Below are positions 24,704 to 34,830 of a stretch of DNA of 64,000 nucleotides, one piece after another; within the stretch, counting starts at the first letter, position 1, and each line of letters opens with the position of its first letter. Under the pieces are notes generated by a model that worked only from the letters and a program-made list of their open reading frames with translations, was not told the origin of the DNA and did not search any database. A program made the translations under genes and the position numbers. This DNA is from Saururus chinensis (lineage: Eukaryota > Streptophyta > Magnoliopsida > Piperales > Saururaceae), in the NCBI GenBank assembly GCA_035235625.1, contig CP141142.1, positions 44,805,644-44,869,643 of the forward strand, in the 5' to 3' direction.

Positions 24704-25212
24704 TCAAGGGAAGATCCTCCTTGTCGGGCACTTGAAGAAGAAGTGCCCTCGAATTCCGCAGAAGATACATATTTCAGGAAGATGCTCTATGTACCATGAC
24801 AGCCCTTTGCCCCCGTGCTGATCCAAAGCTTCCATCCTCTCTTCTTCCTCATTCTCTTCAGGAAGGGGTAATTTGTTTAAGTTAAAATTTCTCACAACCA
24901 CCTCCTCCTAGAAGTTCTGATTCCCCTCCTCCTCATAAGGTTCTTCCTCAAAAGGTTCTTCTTCTTCTGGGTCCTCCTCGTCATTCTCCGTCATGATTGG
25001 GGATTCTGGAATATTTATCACCTCCTGCACGTCATCACTATGTGAGGGGGAAGAAGGTGTGGTCATGGGTTGAGAATCACCCAAGGTTCCTCCAGTGATT
25101 GATTCCTTCAACGTCTCTCCTTTACTCCCCTCTCTTCTGGTCAGCAAGGGCAATTTTCTTGCTGTGGAATGGTACAGTGAGCCTGAAATATGTTTCATCT
25201 TTGATTTCCCCA
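24704..25212 (-). pseudogene. extra frame upstream of gag with an acidic domain and CCHC knuckle
   Basis: Between the primer-binding site and gag, same strand. From ATG at 25212 (MGKSKMKHISGSLYHSTARK) it is basic at first, then serine/threonine-rich (SQPMTTPSSPSHSDDV), then strongly acidic (EEDPEEEEPFEEEPYEEEG). After one TAG (24910-24908) it continues in the same frame to a C-terminal CIFCGIRGHFFFKC, a C-x2-C-x4-H-x4-C zinc knuckle, and stops at 24704. About 170 codons. Not part of the ordinary gag-pol plan; function unknown. The single stop and long in-frame continuation suggest it was once coding. Confidence 0.6.
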
Positions 25213-25322
25213 TCACTACTAATGATTGAAAACAAATCATCAAAACATTAGTCAGATATCGGAAATGAATTTAGTAAATATGTATATGACTGATTAAAAC
25301 TGCTTCTCCACAACTCTAAGTC

Positions 25323-25340
25323 CTTGGTCTCCAATACCAA
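25323..25340 (-). other. primer-binding site of the Ty3 element
   Basis: On the minus strand, one base after the 5' LTR, TTGGTATTGGAGACCAAG. It resembles the complement of the 3' end of initiator tRNA-Met (TGGTATCAGAGC) with a few mismatches, the usual primer for this clade. Confidence 0.7.
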
Positions 25341-25341
25341 C

Positions 25342-27080
25342 TGTGACGGCTGCTTTTTATATATATATATATATAATTATTATTATTAATATATCATCAC
25401 TATGTTCGACACGCTCTGCCAACACTCGTGCGTCTGAACACGATAGCCGTTAATGCAGATCACAGTCAGATATGCTTTATATTAAAAACGAGCATATCAC
25501 GAAGTCATGGCACAACAAAAATAATATACATGTGCTTAAAAACATATTTCACACAACCATGGACTTAGATTCATGGAGTTGAAGTTTTACAAGCCTTACA
25601 AGTCTTCGGGCATATCGTGCCCTAAGTCTGCAGTCATATAGATATTACATATTTTTCAAAATCAGCGAGCAGATAAAATATTTGGAACGCTACTCTTCCT
25701 TCACCTTCGCCCTCGCTACATTGCCTGCAAAATCTGGGGGTGGGTGAGTATTTTAAAATACTCAGCAGGTTAATTTAAAATCTAATAGAGGTGCTAAGCA
25801 GAAATCCCTTTGAAAACCCTACGCATTTTCTTTAAAAACCTCTACTACGATAACTTATGCATAAAACAACCGGTTCCAAATCAACACAAAACCACAAGCC
25901 GGGACACCCTACGGCCTACTCTCGGCGCTCGTGGGGCAAACGAGGGCCACTTAGGGACAGGGCTTTCCCATGATGCCCTACCCTGTGCGGGCCACTTGCC
26001 GATTATTTTTCTCGGCGGGCATCATCACTCTATGACTATTCCGGGTTCTTAAGCCCAGGAAATAATCATCACATTGTACAAAATATAGCAATATTCATGC
26101 TAAAACAATTCATCACATAACATGTCTCACATAAATCAATCACATACGCTTAATCATGTTGAATCATGCGTAAAGAAGTTATACTAAGCACATGCTTAGA
26201 GTTTAAAGTCCCCTACCTTAACCCTTGGTTACAATTTCGTAACCATAGAAGCCTCGAATAAAGAAACCGACCCCACCACAGTGTCCAGAACGTCGAATTC
26301 AGTAGGAAATGCCTTTTGAATCACTTGATTCGGACTTAAAATGGTTAAGAACGGAGGGAAAACGGGTTCAGAAGTGGAAAACAGGAAATCAGGAAAAAAA
26401 TGGGTCGGACACACTATATAATGGCGCGCGCCCGTGGGGCCCGTGCGTGCCACATCGTGCGTGCTCTTCGAGGTCGCGACACATGCACGACTCCCATCAC
26501 GCATAATGCCTGGGCCTCGACGCGATGACGCGCGGCAACGCGCGGCGCGGTCGCGATGAGCATTGTCGCGGGCCAGGCCCCGCGTGATGCGGACCCGCCA
26601 CACAGGCCCGCGGCGCATCGCGCGCCTGGCCCGCAGTCCCACGGGCCCGGGTCCATGCGGCGCCGGCTGACGCAGCTGATGGCGGCTGCATGCGTCAGCT
26701 TGCGTCAGCCAAAATTTTATAATATATATATATATATTTAAAATACACAAACTTTAAACGCGCGTATCTTTGTCACCCAGACTCCGATTCACACGTTCTT
26801 TATACCGTTGGGCTCGTATCGTCGAGCCCTACAAAACTAGACCCCACATGTGTAGGTTATCCCGCACTTCAATGTGGGTCCAGCCCATATGGCACGTTCC
26901 CCGAGGCCATAACTTTTGGCCCCGTGTCCGAATCAAGCACTTCCAAAGCCGTTACACTCACTTTTCCGCACTCATACTCTAATAAGATTACACATGTAAC
27001 AACTATAACTAATTAAAATAATGCTACCAACTCCAAAATTGACGTATTAGAAAACATACTGGAAATTCTGGGTCGTTACA
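25342..27080 (-). repeat. 5' LTR of the Ty3 chromovirus
   Basis: 1739 bp, begins TGTGACGGCTGC on the plus strand and ends GGTCGTTACA at 27080. On the minus strand it holds U3 with a GC-rich block (26425-26700), a TATA-like CATTATATAG near 26420, the hairpin at 26810-26829 and the symmetric GAGTATTTTAAAATACTC near 25745. Confidence 0.93.
26412..26424 (-). promoter_or_regulatory. probable TATA box of the Ty3 5' LTR
   Basis: On the minus strand GCCATTATATAGTG, directly downstream of the GC-rich U3 block. The other LTR has TTTAAATAG at the same place (about 14155-14165). Transcription of the element would start about 30 bases further left. Confidence 0.5.
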
Positions 27081-27085
27081 GTTAC

Positions 27086-27341
27086 ATAAGAGAAGACTAG
27101 GGGAAATATATAGATTTGCAAAATAGACCATACCAAAGAATACTGATAGATTAGCATGCCAAATTGTTCAGTCATTCAATCCAGTGGAACAAACACAACG
27201 CTTTTCTGTCCAAGTATTCAAGTGACTCATTGAGTATATGATTAAGTAGGAACAACAAATGCATATCAAGCCAACTAATGTACACTAGTAAAAGCCATAA
27301 ATTGTAAAATAGAGATCAAAGCCAAGAATGCTGGAACTCAC
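27086..27341. other. hAT interior beyond the Ty3 element
   Basis: AT-rich, no gene recognised. It directly continues the hAT sequence interrupted at 13086, and may be intron of the exon-like frame that ends at 27342. Confidence 0.5.
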
Positions 27342-27677
27342 CTGAAGCAGAGAGATATTGGACAACCGGATGCTGCTGTTGCTGTTTGCAAACACTTCCT
27401 TCGAGCCCTTTGAATTGGACGGGAAGGGGACAGGGACGAGCCCTTTATATCGGATGTATGGTGCATTGGGACTTCCCCTCTTTTGGTTTGGTTGAAACTT
27501 GGAAGTTCGAATCATATTTGGAACTAGAACTTGGCATACTGCATTGTAGTACTGATTTTTGGGTGGGAGCAAGCTTCTTTTCCTTGAGGACGGTGTTTGA
27601 AGGAGCGGGCTTTTGGCCAGAGCCTCCACAGCCATTGTAGCAGATTCCACTATTGGAGAAAGAGGAGGACTGGACAA
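27342..27677 (-). other. exon-like open frame in the hAT 5' region, product unknown
   Basis: On the minus strand an open frame of 112 codons (MSSPPLSPIVESATMAVEAL onward) ends at a strong donor, CTTCAG followed by GTGAGT, at 27342/27341. It is rich in serine, lysine and asparagine, with no domain I recognise. It lies near the right end of the hAT, upstream of the transposase, so it could be a transposase leader exon or another captured exon. Protein coding is not proven. Confidence 0.35.
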
Positions 27678-27935
27678 GCGGCTGGCAAACCATGACTAGG
27701 ACGGCTCCTGTACCTCCGCCATGGGAGCACCTGAGCTGGCCTCGTTGGCCATTAGATGTCCACTAAGCAATAACTCGGGATTGGGAGATTCTGGACTCGG
27801 GAGGAGTCCCGGTCTCGATGGATCTTGGCCCTCTTGGCGAGATCTCTTCGGGATCTCGCTGAAATTTCAATTTTCATCTCAACTCGATCTCGTAGTTCAA
27901 AAGAGATGCCGAGAGAGAGATCTCGGCAAACCATG
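27678..27935. repeat. hAT right subterminal and terminal region
   Basis: Dense CGAGATCTC, TCTCGG and CTCGGGA motifs in both orientations, ending in GCAAACCATG. An extra copy of GCAAACCATG at about 27687-27696 marks an internal terminal-like repeat. Confidence 0.75.
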
Positions 27936-27943
27936 CCACAAGC

Positions 27944-28852
27944 TGCACTCAAGAGAACGAGTAGCGAAGACAAATAAACAAAGAAAGTAACTATCTTACT
28001 AGATCCATGTGCAAATCGACGTGATCAAGTAATCTAACAAGTATCTTCTTAAATACAATGACAAGTTCCAGGCAAGCAGATGATAGAACAAATAATAATG
28101 TAAGCAGGCAATAGGCATCCACCAAGTCCAAACATTCCAATATTCATGAGTAAGTTTAAACCATGGATAGAAGGGAAGAGTTTTTTATGCTTTCCTATGA
28201 CAATGAGCCTAGCATAAGTTACGTATAAGAACCGTTAATATTTATGATCAATGGATTGGTATTAACATGCACTAATGTCTACTTTGTTAATTTTATAGAT
28301 GAATAGTTCTCATGTGTAGTTTATACTAGGCTCACTATCAAAAGTGAGCATAAAAAACTTTTCCAGTTAGAAACACTTAACCACATACACAAAACTCCAA
28401 AAAAACTTGTTCAAATGCTCTTCCAAACCATTACAAGAGGAACTCCCAATCTTTTCCCATGAATACCAAGTGGAATACAAGAGTACTAAAAGCATACAAA
28501 CAAAATAAAGGGACAAACACCAAGTATCCTACACCATACAAGAGCTCTTTGTCTCTCGCTCAAAGAACTCATAAAGAGTGAAAGGACTATTCTTTACACA
28601 AGTACAAGGCCTTTTATAGGCTTCCCAACCTTAAAAGAAGACACTTTAAAGCCTTATTTTTATAAATTTGTCCTTGAAAAAGGAATTTTCGGAATGAAAA
28701 TCAAGTCATAACCAACATGTGTAATTAATCATGGGTGAAGCCAATCAATCTTTTTCCTTTGGATGAATGGGCTATAGTTTCTAGGCAAACTACGATCCAT
28801 TGGTCCCGCACAAATTCCATAAGCTTTTCCAACATCTATGGCCCCAATCCCA
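27944..28852. other. intergenic AT-rich sequence with one MITE
   Basis: No gene seen. The MITE at 28174-28364 is the only recognised element. 28560-28650 is ordinary low-complexity sequence. Confidence 0.5.
28174..28364. mobile_element. Mutator-type MITE (family M), 191 bp
   Basis: Ends GGAAGAGTTTTTTATG and CATAAAAAACTTTTCC are near-perfect inverted repeats. Flanking 9-mers GGATAGAAG and AGTTAGAAA match at six of nine positions, a decayed target duplication. The interior has ATGAGCCTAGCATAA...CTAGGCTCACT. Same family as 50838-51034. Confidence 0.75.
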
Positions 28853-29035
28853 TGTTATCTACTCGATATCTCTATGGAAGTAGTCCTCAAACTAAGAACC
28901 GTAAAAATCTACTAGTTGTGCTAGCGACAGTTGTTGCCTTACCACACCTGTTACGTTATTCTTGGAGTCTATGGATGGCAGTGTTACACTAGGGTCTTTG
29001 TAAAGGGGGAGGGGGAGTAAATGTGGCTCCACCAT

Positions 29036-30031
29036 GGAGGCTATCACGAGCACGAAGCTTTGCCTAGCATTCGCACACATGATGGCTTGGTTGCGCCACG
29101 CAACCAGCAGCCACTCTCTCCCCTTCCCACTCGTATGCACAAGGGAAACACAAGCAAAACAACACAAATAGTCACAAGTTTGTTCTGGTGCAAGGGTCTC
29201 CGCCCAAGCTATATTTCTATCCATCGAAATACACAAGGCAGGGAGAGGGCAGGGCTGATCCACCAAGTTTGAGTTCTCTCTCTCAGCAACCTGGTTCAAT
29301 GTGTAGGAACAAAATCAATCCTCTACCAGGCATGGCCACCCTGCTCTCCCCCATAAATAGACTCAACCTAAAGTTGGCCATCCTAGTGCTACTAGGAGTT
29401 ACAAAGCCCACCCATATAAGAGTCCTCACCCTGACCAACTCTCATCCCAACAAGCAGTCTGCCCCCTAGCCTAAATCAGGAAACCTGCAAGGGAGTTCGT
29501 CCTCTACTAGGAGTCCAGCATCTATTGCCTTCTAGAGTTCATCAATCTAAGGAAACCAACTACCCTGACTCCTACCTAACTTAGAAGCGTAGCTAGCCTT
29601 CCCGTGTGAGCCCTATCCGTCCTAGGAACTTGCTGCCCCGACTCCTACTCAAGCTAGGAGTGCAGCGATCCTACATAAGTGAATCATGTCTGCCTGAGGA
29701 GTCCTTCCCTAAATCCAAGTAGCGCCTAGCTTCGCTGCTAGAGTCCCGTCCGTGTAAGGACTCCTACTCAACCTACTCCGCAAGGCGAGTAGCTCATCTG
29801 GAACACCTCCTATGCTGTCCCAACATCCATTCGTGCCCAAGGGGCTGCCTAGGTTATCCGTACCTACTCCGCAAGGCGAGTAGCTCATCTGGAACACCTC
29901 CTGTGCTGTCCCAACATCCATTCGTGCCCAAGGGGCTGCCTAGGTTATCCGTTGCCCAATCGAACTTGGATGTCCACTGCCAAGTAAGGGGGTAGCCACC
30001 CCCATTCAGCATCCGTCAAGTTAAGGGGCTA
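29036..30031. other. B-specific block with a 91-bp tandem duplication
   Basis: Absent from unit C, where the flanks meet at about 52702. GC-richer than its surroundings. Contains many CCTACTCC and CTAGGAGT motifs and two tandem 91-bp copies at 29771-29861 and 29862-29952, starting ACCTACTCCGCAAGGCGAGT. No coding recognised. Could be a further LTR or transposon remnant; ends are not clear. Confidence 0.6.
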
Positions 30032-32826
30032 ACATAGACCGATAAGGTTAATAATTTATGTAGTAGTTACAACATCATATTTATTTATTATGGGAAGAAA
30101 AGTCTCCCACCCCTCTTTAAGCCACCTACCTCTCTTAACACAATTGGTGGATGAGGTCGGTCAGCTAAAATAAGGGGTGACAGATTCTTCATCCTTTACT
30201 ATAATATCTAATTACGTTCGTGAACTCAGTTTCAAAATATTTAGAGGTCATGCTTTAACTACCATTTGTGCTTTCTACGCATGTTCTTGAACTATAAATT
30301 AAGGAATTAAAATGTTATAACCACACGCCAAACATATGCTATGATGAAGTCACTTATGCCAGTGTTTGGGCATGGGGCTACACATTATGATAGCAAATGT
30401 TCCTGGCCGCGAGAAATTGTAGCATTATTCAATATTTATACAGGATAGAACTAAGTATAAAAGTCGGTCAATTTGGTTTGTCGATCAATTTGTCAAATGG
30501 AAAAGGTTGAGCCATCAATTTGGTAGACTATATCGACAGCGATAAGTTGTCTGACAATTAGACTAACAAATAAGAGGAATTTGGCAAAATAGCCCTTTAA
30601 TATACTATATTACATAAAATGTCTCCTATTTTTAAGTAATACACAAAATAAACCTTTACACGTGGTATGAATTGTCTAAATATTTCTTTCTCATTTCATT
30701 CCTTTTAACTTCACAAATTCACTGTTTCTCATTTTCATCACTTTTGGCTTCAACTTAGTTGCCTCTGCCACCGACACCACTGCTTCCACCACCAATGTTG
30801 TCATATTTACCATCGACTCTATTTCCTCCAATTTCATCTTCACCTTCTCAGCCACCATTACCTTCTCTTCCTCCCTTCTTTTGTCACCTCCTCTTCTTTT
30901 TCCTTCTCTTCTCCTCTTCTTTTTCCTTCTCTCCTCCTCCTCTTCTTTTTCCCCATCTCCTCCCCCTCCTCCTCTTCCTCCTCTTTCTCTCCCTCATCTT
31001 TATCCTCCTCCCCTTTTCCTCCTTAGTCTCCTCCTCTTCCTCCCTATCGGAATCTAACAAGGTCAATTATAAAGTAGCTAGTGGAGCTATTTAAAATTAA
31101 ACTTTTTTTATCTACAAAATCTTAAAAAATGAACTCATAAATATAAACTACTAAAAACCAAGAGTAAGTTTGATTTGTACTTGATTATGAGCTTTCTCTA
31201 ACCCTAACTCAAACCTCATCTTGACAATCGACAATCAAATTTATTGCAATAAAGGCAATATAAGATAATATTATGAGTGATAATGTCACCCCAAGTTTTT
31301 ATAAGAAACTATCTAAATAAACTACATTGATAAAATAAAACAAATTTTAAACATGCGACTGTCGATTGTAAACTGCCAGTTGTTGATTGTCATAATGTAT
31401 GGGGTTGGAGACCACTTTCTTCTCTGGCACCGGTCATGAGAATCTTCTTCTCCGACACCAACAATCTTCTACTAATGTGTGATAGTAGATAGTCAGGACA
31501 TTCAATAGTCGAGACAACCGACAGTCATATTTAAAAAAATAATTTTTATTTATTTATGTAGTTTATTAATATAGTTTATTGTAAATACTTAGGGAGACAT
31601 TGACACTCATAATATTATCTTATATCCCCTTTATTATAGGAAATCTGATGACGGCCAACTGTTAGTATGAGGTTTGGATTAGTGTTAAAGAAAGCACAAA
31701 ATTAAGTACAAATAAAACTTACCCTAAGATTTGAGTAGTTTAATATATTTATAAGTTCATTTTTTTTAATATTTGAGCTTTTAGATAATATAAAAAATAA
31801 ATATCTTTACCTCCTAGTTTATAATTGGTCTTATTATAATTCAACAGGAAGAGGAGGTGATTAAGGAGAAAAAGGGGAGGAGGATGGAGAGAGAGAGAAT
31901 GAGGAAAGGATGTCAAGCCCCAACCCAAAAATTGACCCGAACCGGGGGTTTGAGAATGATAAAAACCAAACCCAAAACCGGGAGCGGCAAACTTTGAGTG
32001 CGAGAGTCTTCTTGTTCCTCTACGTGCTTCGCAACTTTAGTGCTTTGTTACGCGTAGGCCAGAACAAACCTAATTATATAATTAATTCGGATCGGGCCAA
32101 CATTGCCTTGTCTTTGGTTACCTACGTACGTATCGGATAACATCCGCAATGTTACTCTAATATGATCGGATCCGTACGTAGTTCTACTGTAACGACCCAT
32201 CTTCCAGTTATGCTTAACCCGGGGGGTTAAGGGTAATTTGGTAATTTGATGTCAGTGTTAGAGGGTTTCATTAGGTGAGATCCCCGTATCCGGGTAAAGC
32301 TCGTAGTAACGAGTGTAATGAATCAAAGAACACGCAAAACGGAGGTTGGGAACAAAAGTTACGACCTCGGGAAGTGTGCCACATGGGCGGGACCTACTTT
32401 AAAAGTGTGAGGTAACCTACCCATGTGGGGTCTAGTTTTGAAGGGCTCGTCGATATGAGTCCATCGGTACCAAGATTGTGTAATTCTGACTTCGGGATAA
32501 AAAGTTATCGCGTTTTGAAATTGGAATTGTATTTGAATGAAATAATAATAAAATATTCAGAAAATGACTAAAAAGCTCACATCATCCAGCCGAGTCGAGC
32601 CGAGCCGCGGGTTGCGCAGTGCCGCATGATCACGGCCATCCGCGCGATGCGGGTCCCGTGAGCATCGCGCGTCAAACGCCCGGTGCGGTAGCGCTCGCCG
32701 CGCCCGCTGTGACGGGGTGTGCGTCACACGCGCCGACCTCCTTTTCGGTCCACTCATCGTGTGACACATGGCACGCGTCTTTGCATGCATATTCCGTTTC
32801 TTCCGTCCGCTCGCACGCCAATCTCT

Positions 32827-32834
32827 TATAAATA
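32827..32834 (+). promoter_or_regulatory. TATA box of solo LTR A
   Basis: TATAAATA after the GC-rich U3 block. The homologous position in LTR X reads TATAAATA on the minus strand at 41659-41666. This agrees with the orientations assigned to both LTRs. Confidence 0.6.
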
Positions 32835-32969
32835 GTTCATTCCGTTCAGTTTTTCGGAGGACATTCTGGAGTCATTCTGCGTCCATTTTCTTCCGTTCAA
32901 AGTGCGTTCCTAGCTAAATCAAGGGTGTTCTACATAATGGAAGCGTTAATTCTTTGAGTTAGCAACCCT

Positions 32970-33390
32970 ATATAGGAGAAATGTCCCGGGCGAAGGGAAG
33001 GTTATGTCTGCCGCCTACGGGCGTGAAAAGGGTAAAATATCTCCGGGTAAGGGGAAATTCTCCCACGTTTTCTCATCTTCCGTTCTTCATTTTAAGTCCG
33101 ATTAGAGTCGTTCAAGAGCCCTTCCTAGCTAATTCGAGGGTGAGCAACACAATGGAAGCATCCACTCCTCGAATTATCAAAGTTATATGAGAGAAACATC
33201 CCAAGGGTAAGGGGAGGTTCTGCCCATTGCCTACGGGCACGGGAAGGGAAAAGTGTCTCCAGACAAGGGGAGGTTCTGTCTGCTGCCTACGGGTGCTGTG
33301 AGAATAAAGTGTCTCCGGGTAAGGGGAGGTTCTGTCTTCCATCTACGGACGCAAGAAGGGTAAAGTATTCCGAAGTTACAGGAGGTTCTG
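32970..33390. repeat. 56-bp tandem repeat in LTR A
   Basis: Units carry GGGTAAGGGGAGGTTCTGTC, TGCTGCCTACGGGTGC and AAAGTGTCTCC. At least three clear adjacent units run from 33205 to 33375, with a diverged unit near 32970-33060. Similar units in complement occur at 63240-63520. Confidence 0.8.
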
Positions 33391-34239
33391 GCCGTAGCCT
33401 CCAGATCAGAAAGGGCGGACACTCTGAGGAAACGAGCAATTTCGAACATCGCCACTTCCGGAATTGGAGGGGAGTATGCTTTCCTGACCTTCTAGTTTAA
33501 TCTGCTTTATATGACTGCACATCTTGATTTATTCTGTTGTGATCTAAAATGCTCTCTGCTATGACTTGACATACGCTGATCTGATATGACCAGTATGGTC
33601 GGATAAAATCCGATATAATCTGATATGATCTGATAGGATCTGATATGATCCAACAAGCTCTGTAGTGTGTTCTGCTCCGCTCTATGATAGAGTAGGATGT
33701 GTGTTTTGTTAGTATTCTTCTCACCTACGTGAGATGTGTATTTTCTGATTTATTGGCTTCTATTTAACTCCGATGACTGATAAGATTTTTGTTGGATTCT
33801 AAATGAAGCATTCAGATATAACGTATATGTATTTTATTGTATATAATTTTTTGATGTTTGGTAAATGTATTAGCCATTAGGCAGAACTACGTTTGGATCC
33901 GATCGTATTGGAATAACGTCAAAGATGGTATCCAATATGTACGTAGGCAACCAACGATAAAATAACGTTGGCCTGATCCAAATTAGTTATAAAATTAGGT
34001 TTGTTCTGATCTACGCACAATGAAACGTTAAAGCTCCGCAGTGCGCAGATGAAAGTTACGACTCTCGCACTCAGAGTTTGAAGCTCCTGGTCAGTCGGTT
34101 TTAATTTTTCCGCTTATTTAATACACTCCGATTGTGTTTCCCGATCTAACCCCCGGTCCGGGTCGGGTGATTCAGGTCGGGGTGTTACATCTACCTACTG
34201 GCTACTACATACATCAAACCATACAAAAATAATATGTAT

Positions 34240-34830
34240 ACCCGAATATTTAATCAGGGTTATACGAAAACCCGTAAAACACTGACAACACATATCTCGC
34301 TCTATCATAGAGACGAGAACCACACGACCACCACAACATGCCTCACTCTGTCCCAGAGCAAGACCATCACATTCACATGTCTCACTCCATCACTGAGCCG
34401 AGAACACATGCATCACAAGTCTTGCACTATCACTTAGCCGAGACTAAACACGCACACAACACGTCTCTCTCTAACCCAGAGCAAGACGGTACACATTATG
34501 GCCTATAAGCATAGCATATCGTAATATAAACACACACAACATGTCTCTCTCTAACCCAGAGCAAGACAGATCACTTAGCCTAGATTGAACACACATACAA
34601 CACGTCTCTCTCTAACCCAGAGCGAGACGGTACACATCATGACATATAAGCATAGCATAGCATATCATAATATAAACACACACACACACAACATGTCTCT
34701 CTCTAACCCAAAGCGAGATGGATCACTTAGCTGAGACTGAACACACAGACAACACAGCTCTCTCTAACCCAGAGCGAGACGACACACATCATGGCATATA
34801 AGCATAGCATATCATAATATAAAGGGTCAT
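34240..34830. repeat. imperfect tandem repeats in LTR X (ACGTCTCTCTCTAACCCAGA)
   Basis: Five or more units of CACAACACGTCTCTCTCTAA followed by CCCAGAGCGAGACGG, interspersed with CATGGCATATAAGCATAGCA. Period varies from about 60 to 120 bp. Noncoding. Confidence 0.75.

Larger units (their letters stand above)
13087..27080 (-). mobile_element. Ty3-type chromovirus (Tekay/Del-like), complete structure, coding decayed
   Basis: Both LTRs are present: 25342-27080 is the 5' LTR and 13087-14928 the 3' LTR in element orientation. Target duplication GTTAC is at 13082-13086 and 27081-27085. On the minus strand the order is primer-binding site, an extra upstream frame, gag with zinc knuckles, protease, reverse transcriptase, RNase H, integrase, GPY/F module, chromodomain and polypurine tract. 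The domain order with a C-terminal chromodomain places it among chromoviruses, and the LTR start TGTAACGACC fits Tekay/Del. Several stops and frameshifts make it non-autonomous. A solo LTR (16199-21148) splits integrase. LTR differences are mostly C/T and G/A changes, as expected from methylated-cytosine decay. Confidence 0.95.
8722..27935 (-). mobile_element. hAT-family transposon carrying host-gene exons and a nested Ty3 element
   Basis: The ends are inverted: CATGGTTTGC at 8722-8731 and GCAAACCATG at 27926-27935. A perfect 8-bp target duplication CCACAAGC lies at 8714-8721 and 27936-27943. Both subterminal regions are packed with CTCGG, GAGATCTC and CCGAG motifs in both orientations, as is usual for hAT transposase-binding regions. 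Inside are a decayed hAT transposase on the minus strand (9104-11710), thioesterase-like exons on the plus strand (12009-13015), the Ty3 element (13087-27080) and an exon-like open frame (27342-27677). Without the Ty3 insertion and its target duplication the hAT is about 5.2 kb. The 8-bp duplication and CA...TG ends fit the hAT superfamily. Strand is given for the transposase. Confidence 0.88.
32188..34189 (+). mobile_element. solo LTR A, 2.0 kb, opposite orientation inside LTR X
   Basis: Starts TGTAACGACCC at 32188 and ends GGGGTGTTACA at 34189. Target duplication TCTAC at 32183-32187 and 34190-34194. It is homologous to its host LTR X but inverted. This makes 31911-32187 and 33870-34189 an inverted repeat. 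It has a GC-rich U3 block, a TATA box at 32827-32834, a 56-bp tandem repeat at 32970-33380 and the hairpin at 32443-32462. Confidence 0.92.

Noticed and set aside
27445-27693. Possible first exon of the thioesterase (weak PKEGKSQCTI similarity to PKGKHQATI)
   Set aside because: Opposite strand to the other exons, followed by a stop, and the likeness is limited to a few residues.
30759-31094. Pro/Ser/Phe-rich 111-codon frame and its Glu/Arg/Lys-rich antisense
   Set aside because: Low-complexity CTC/GAG tract in the arm of the foldback element. The matching frames at 53554-54001 and 54672-55035 have the same origin.
31911-34189. Apparent terminal-inverted-repeat transposon with ~290-bp ends
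   Set aside because: The inverted repeat results from LTR A inserted backwards in LTR X. TCTAC and AAGGA target duplications and the continuation of X at 34190 show this.
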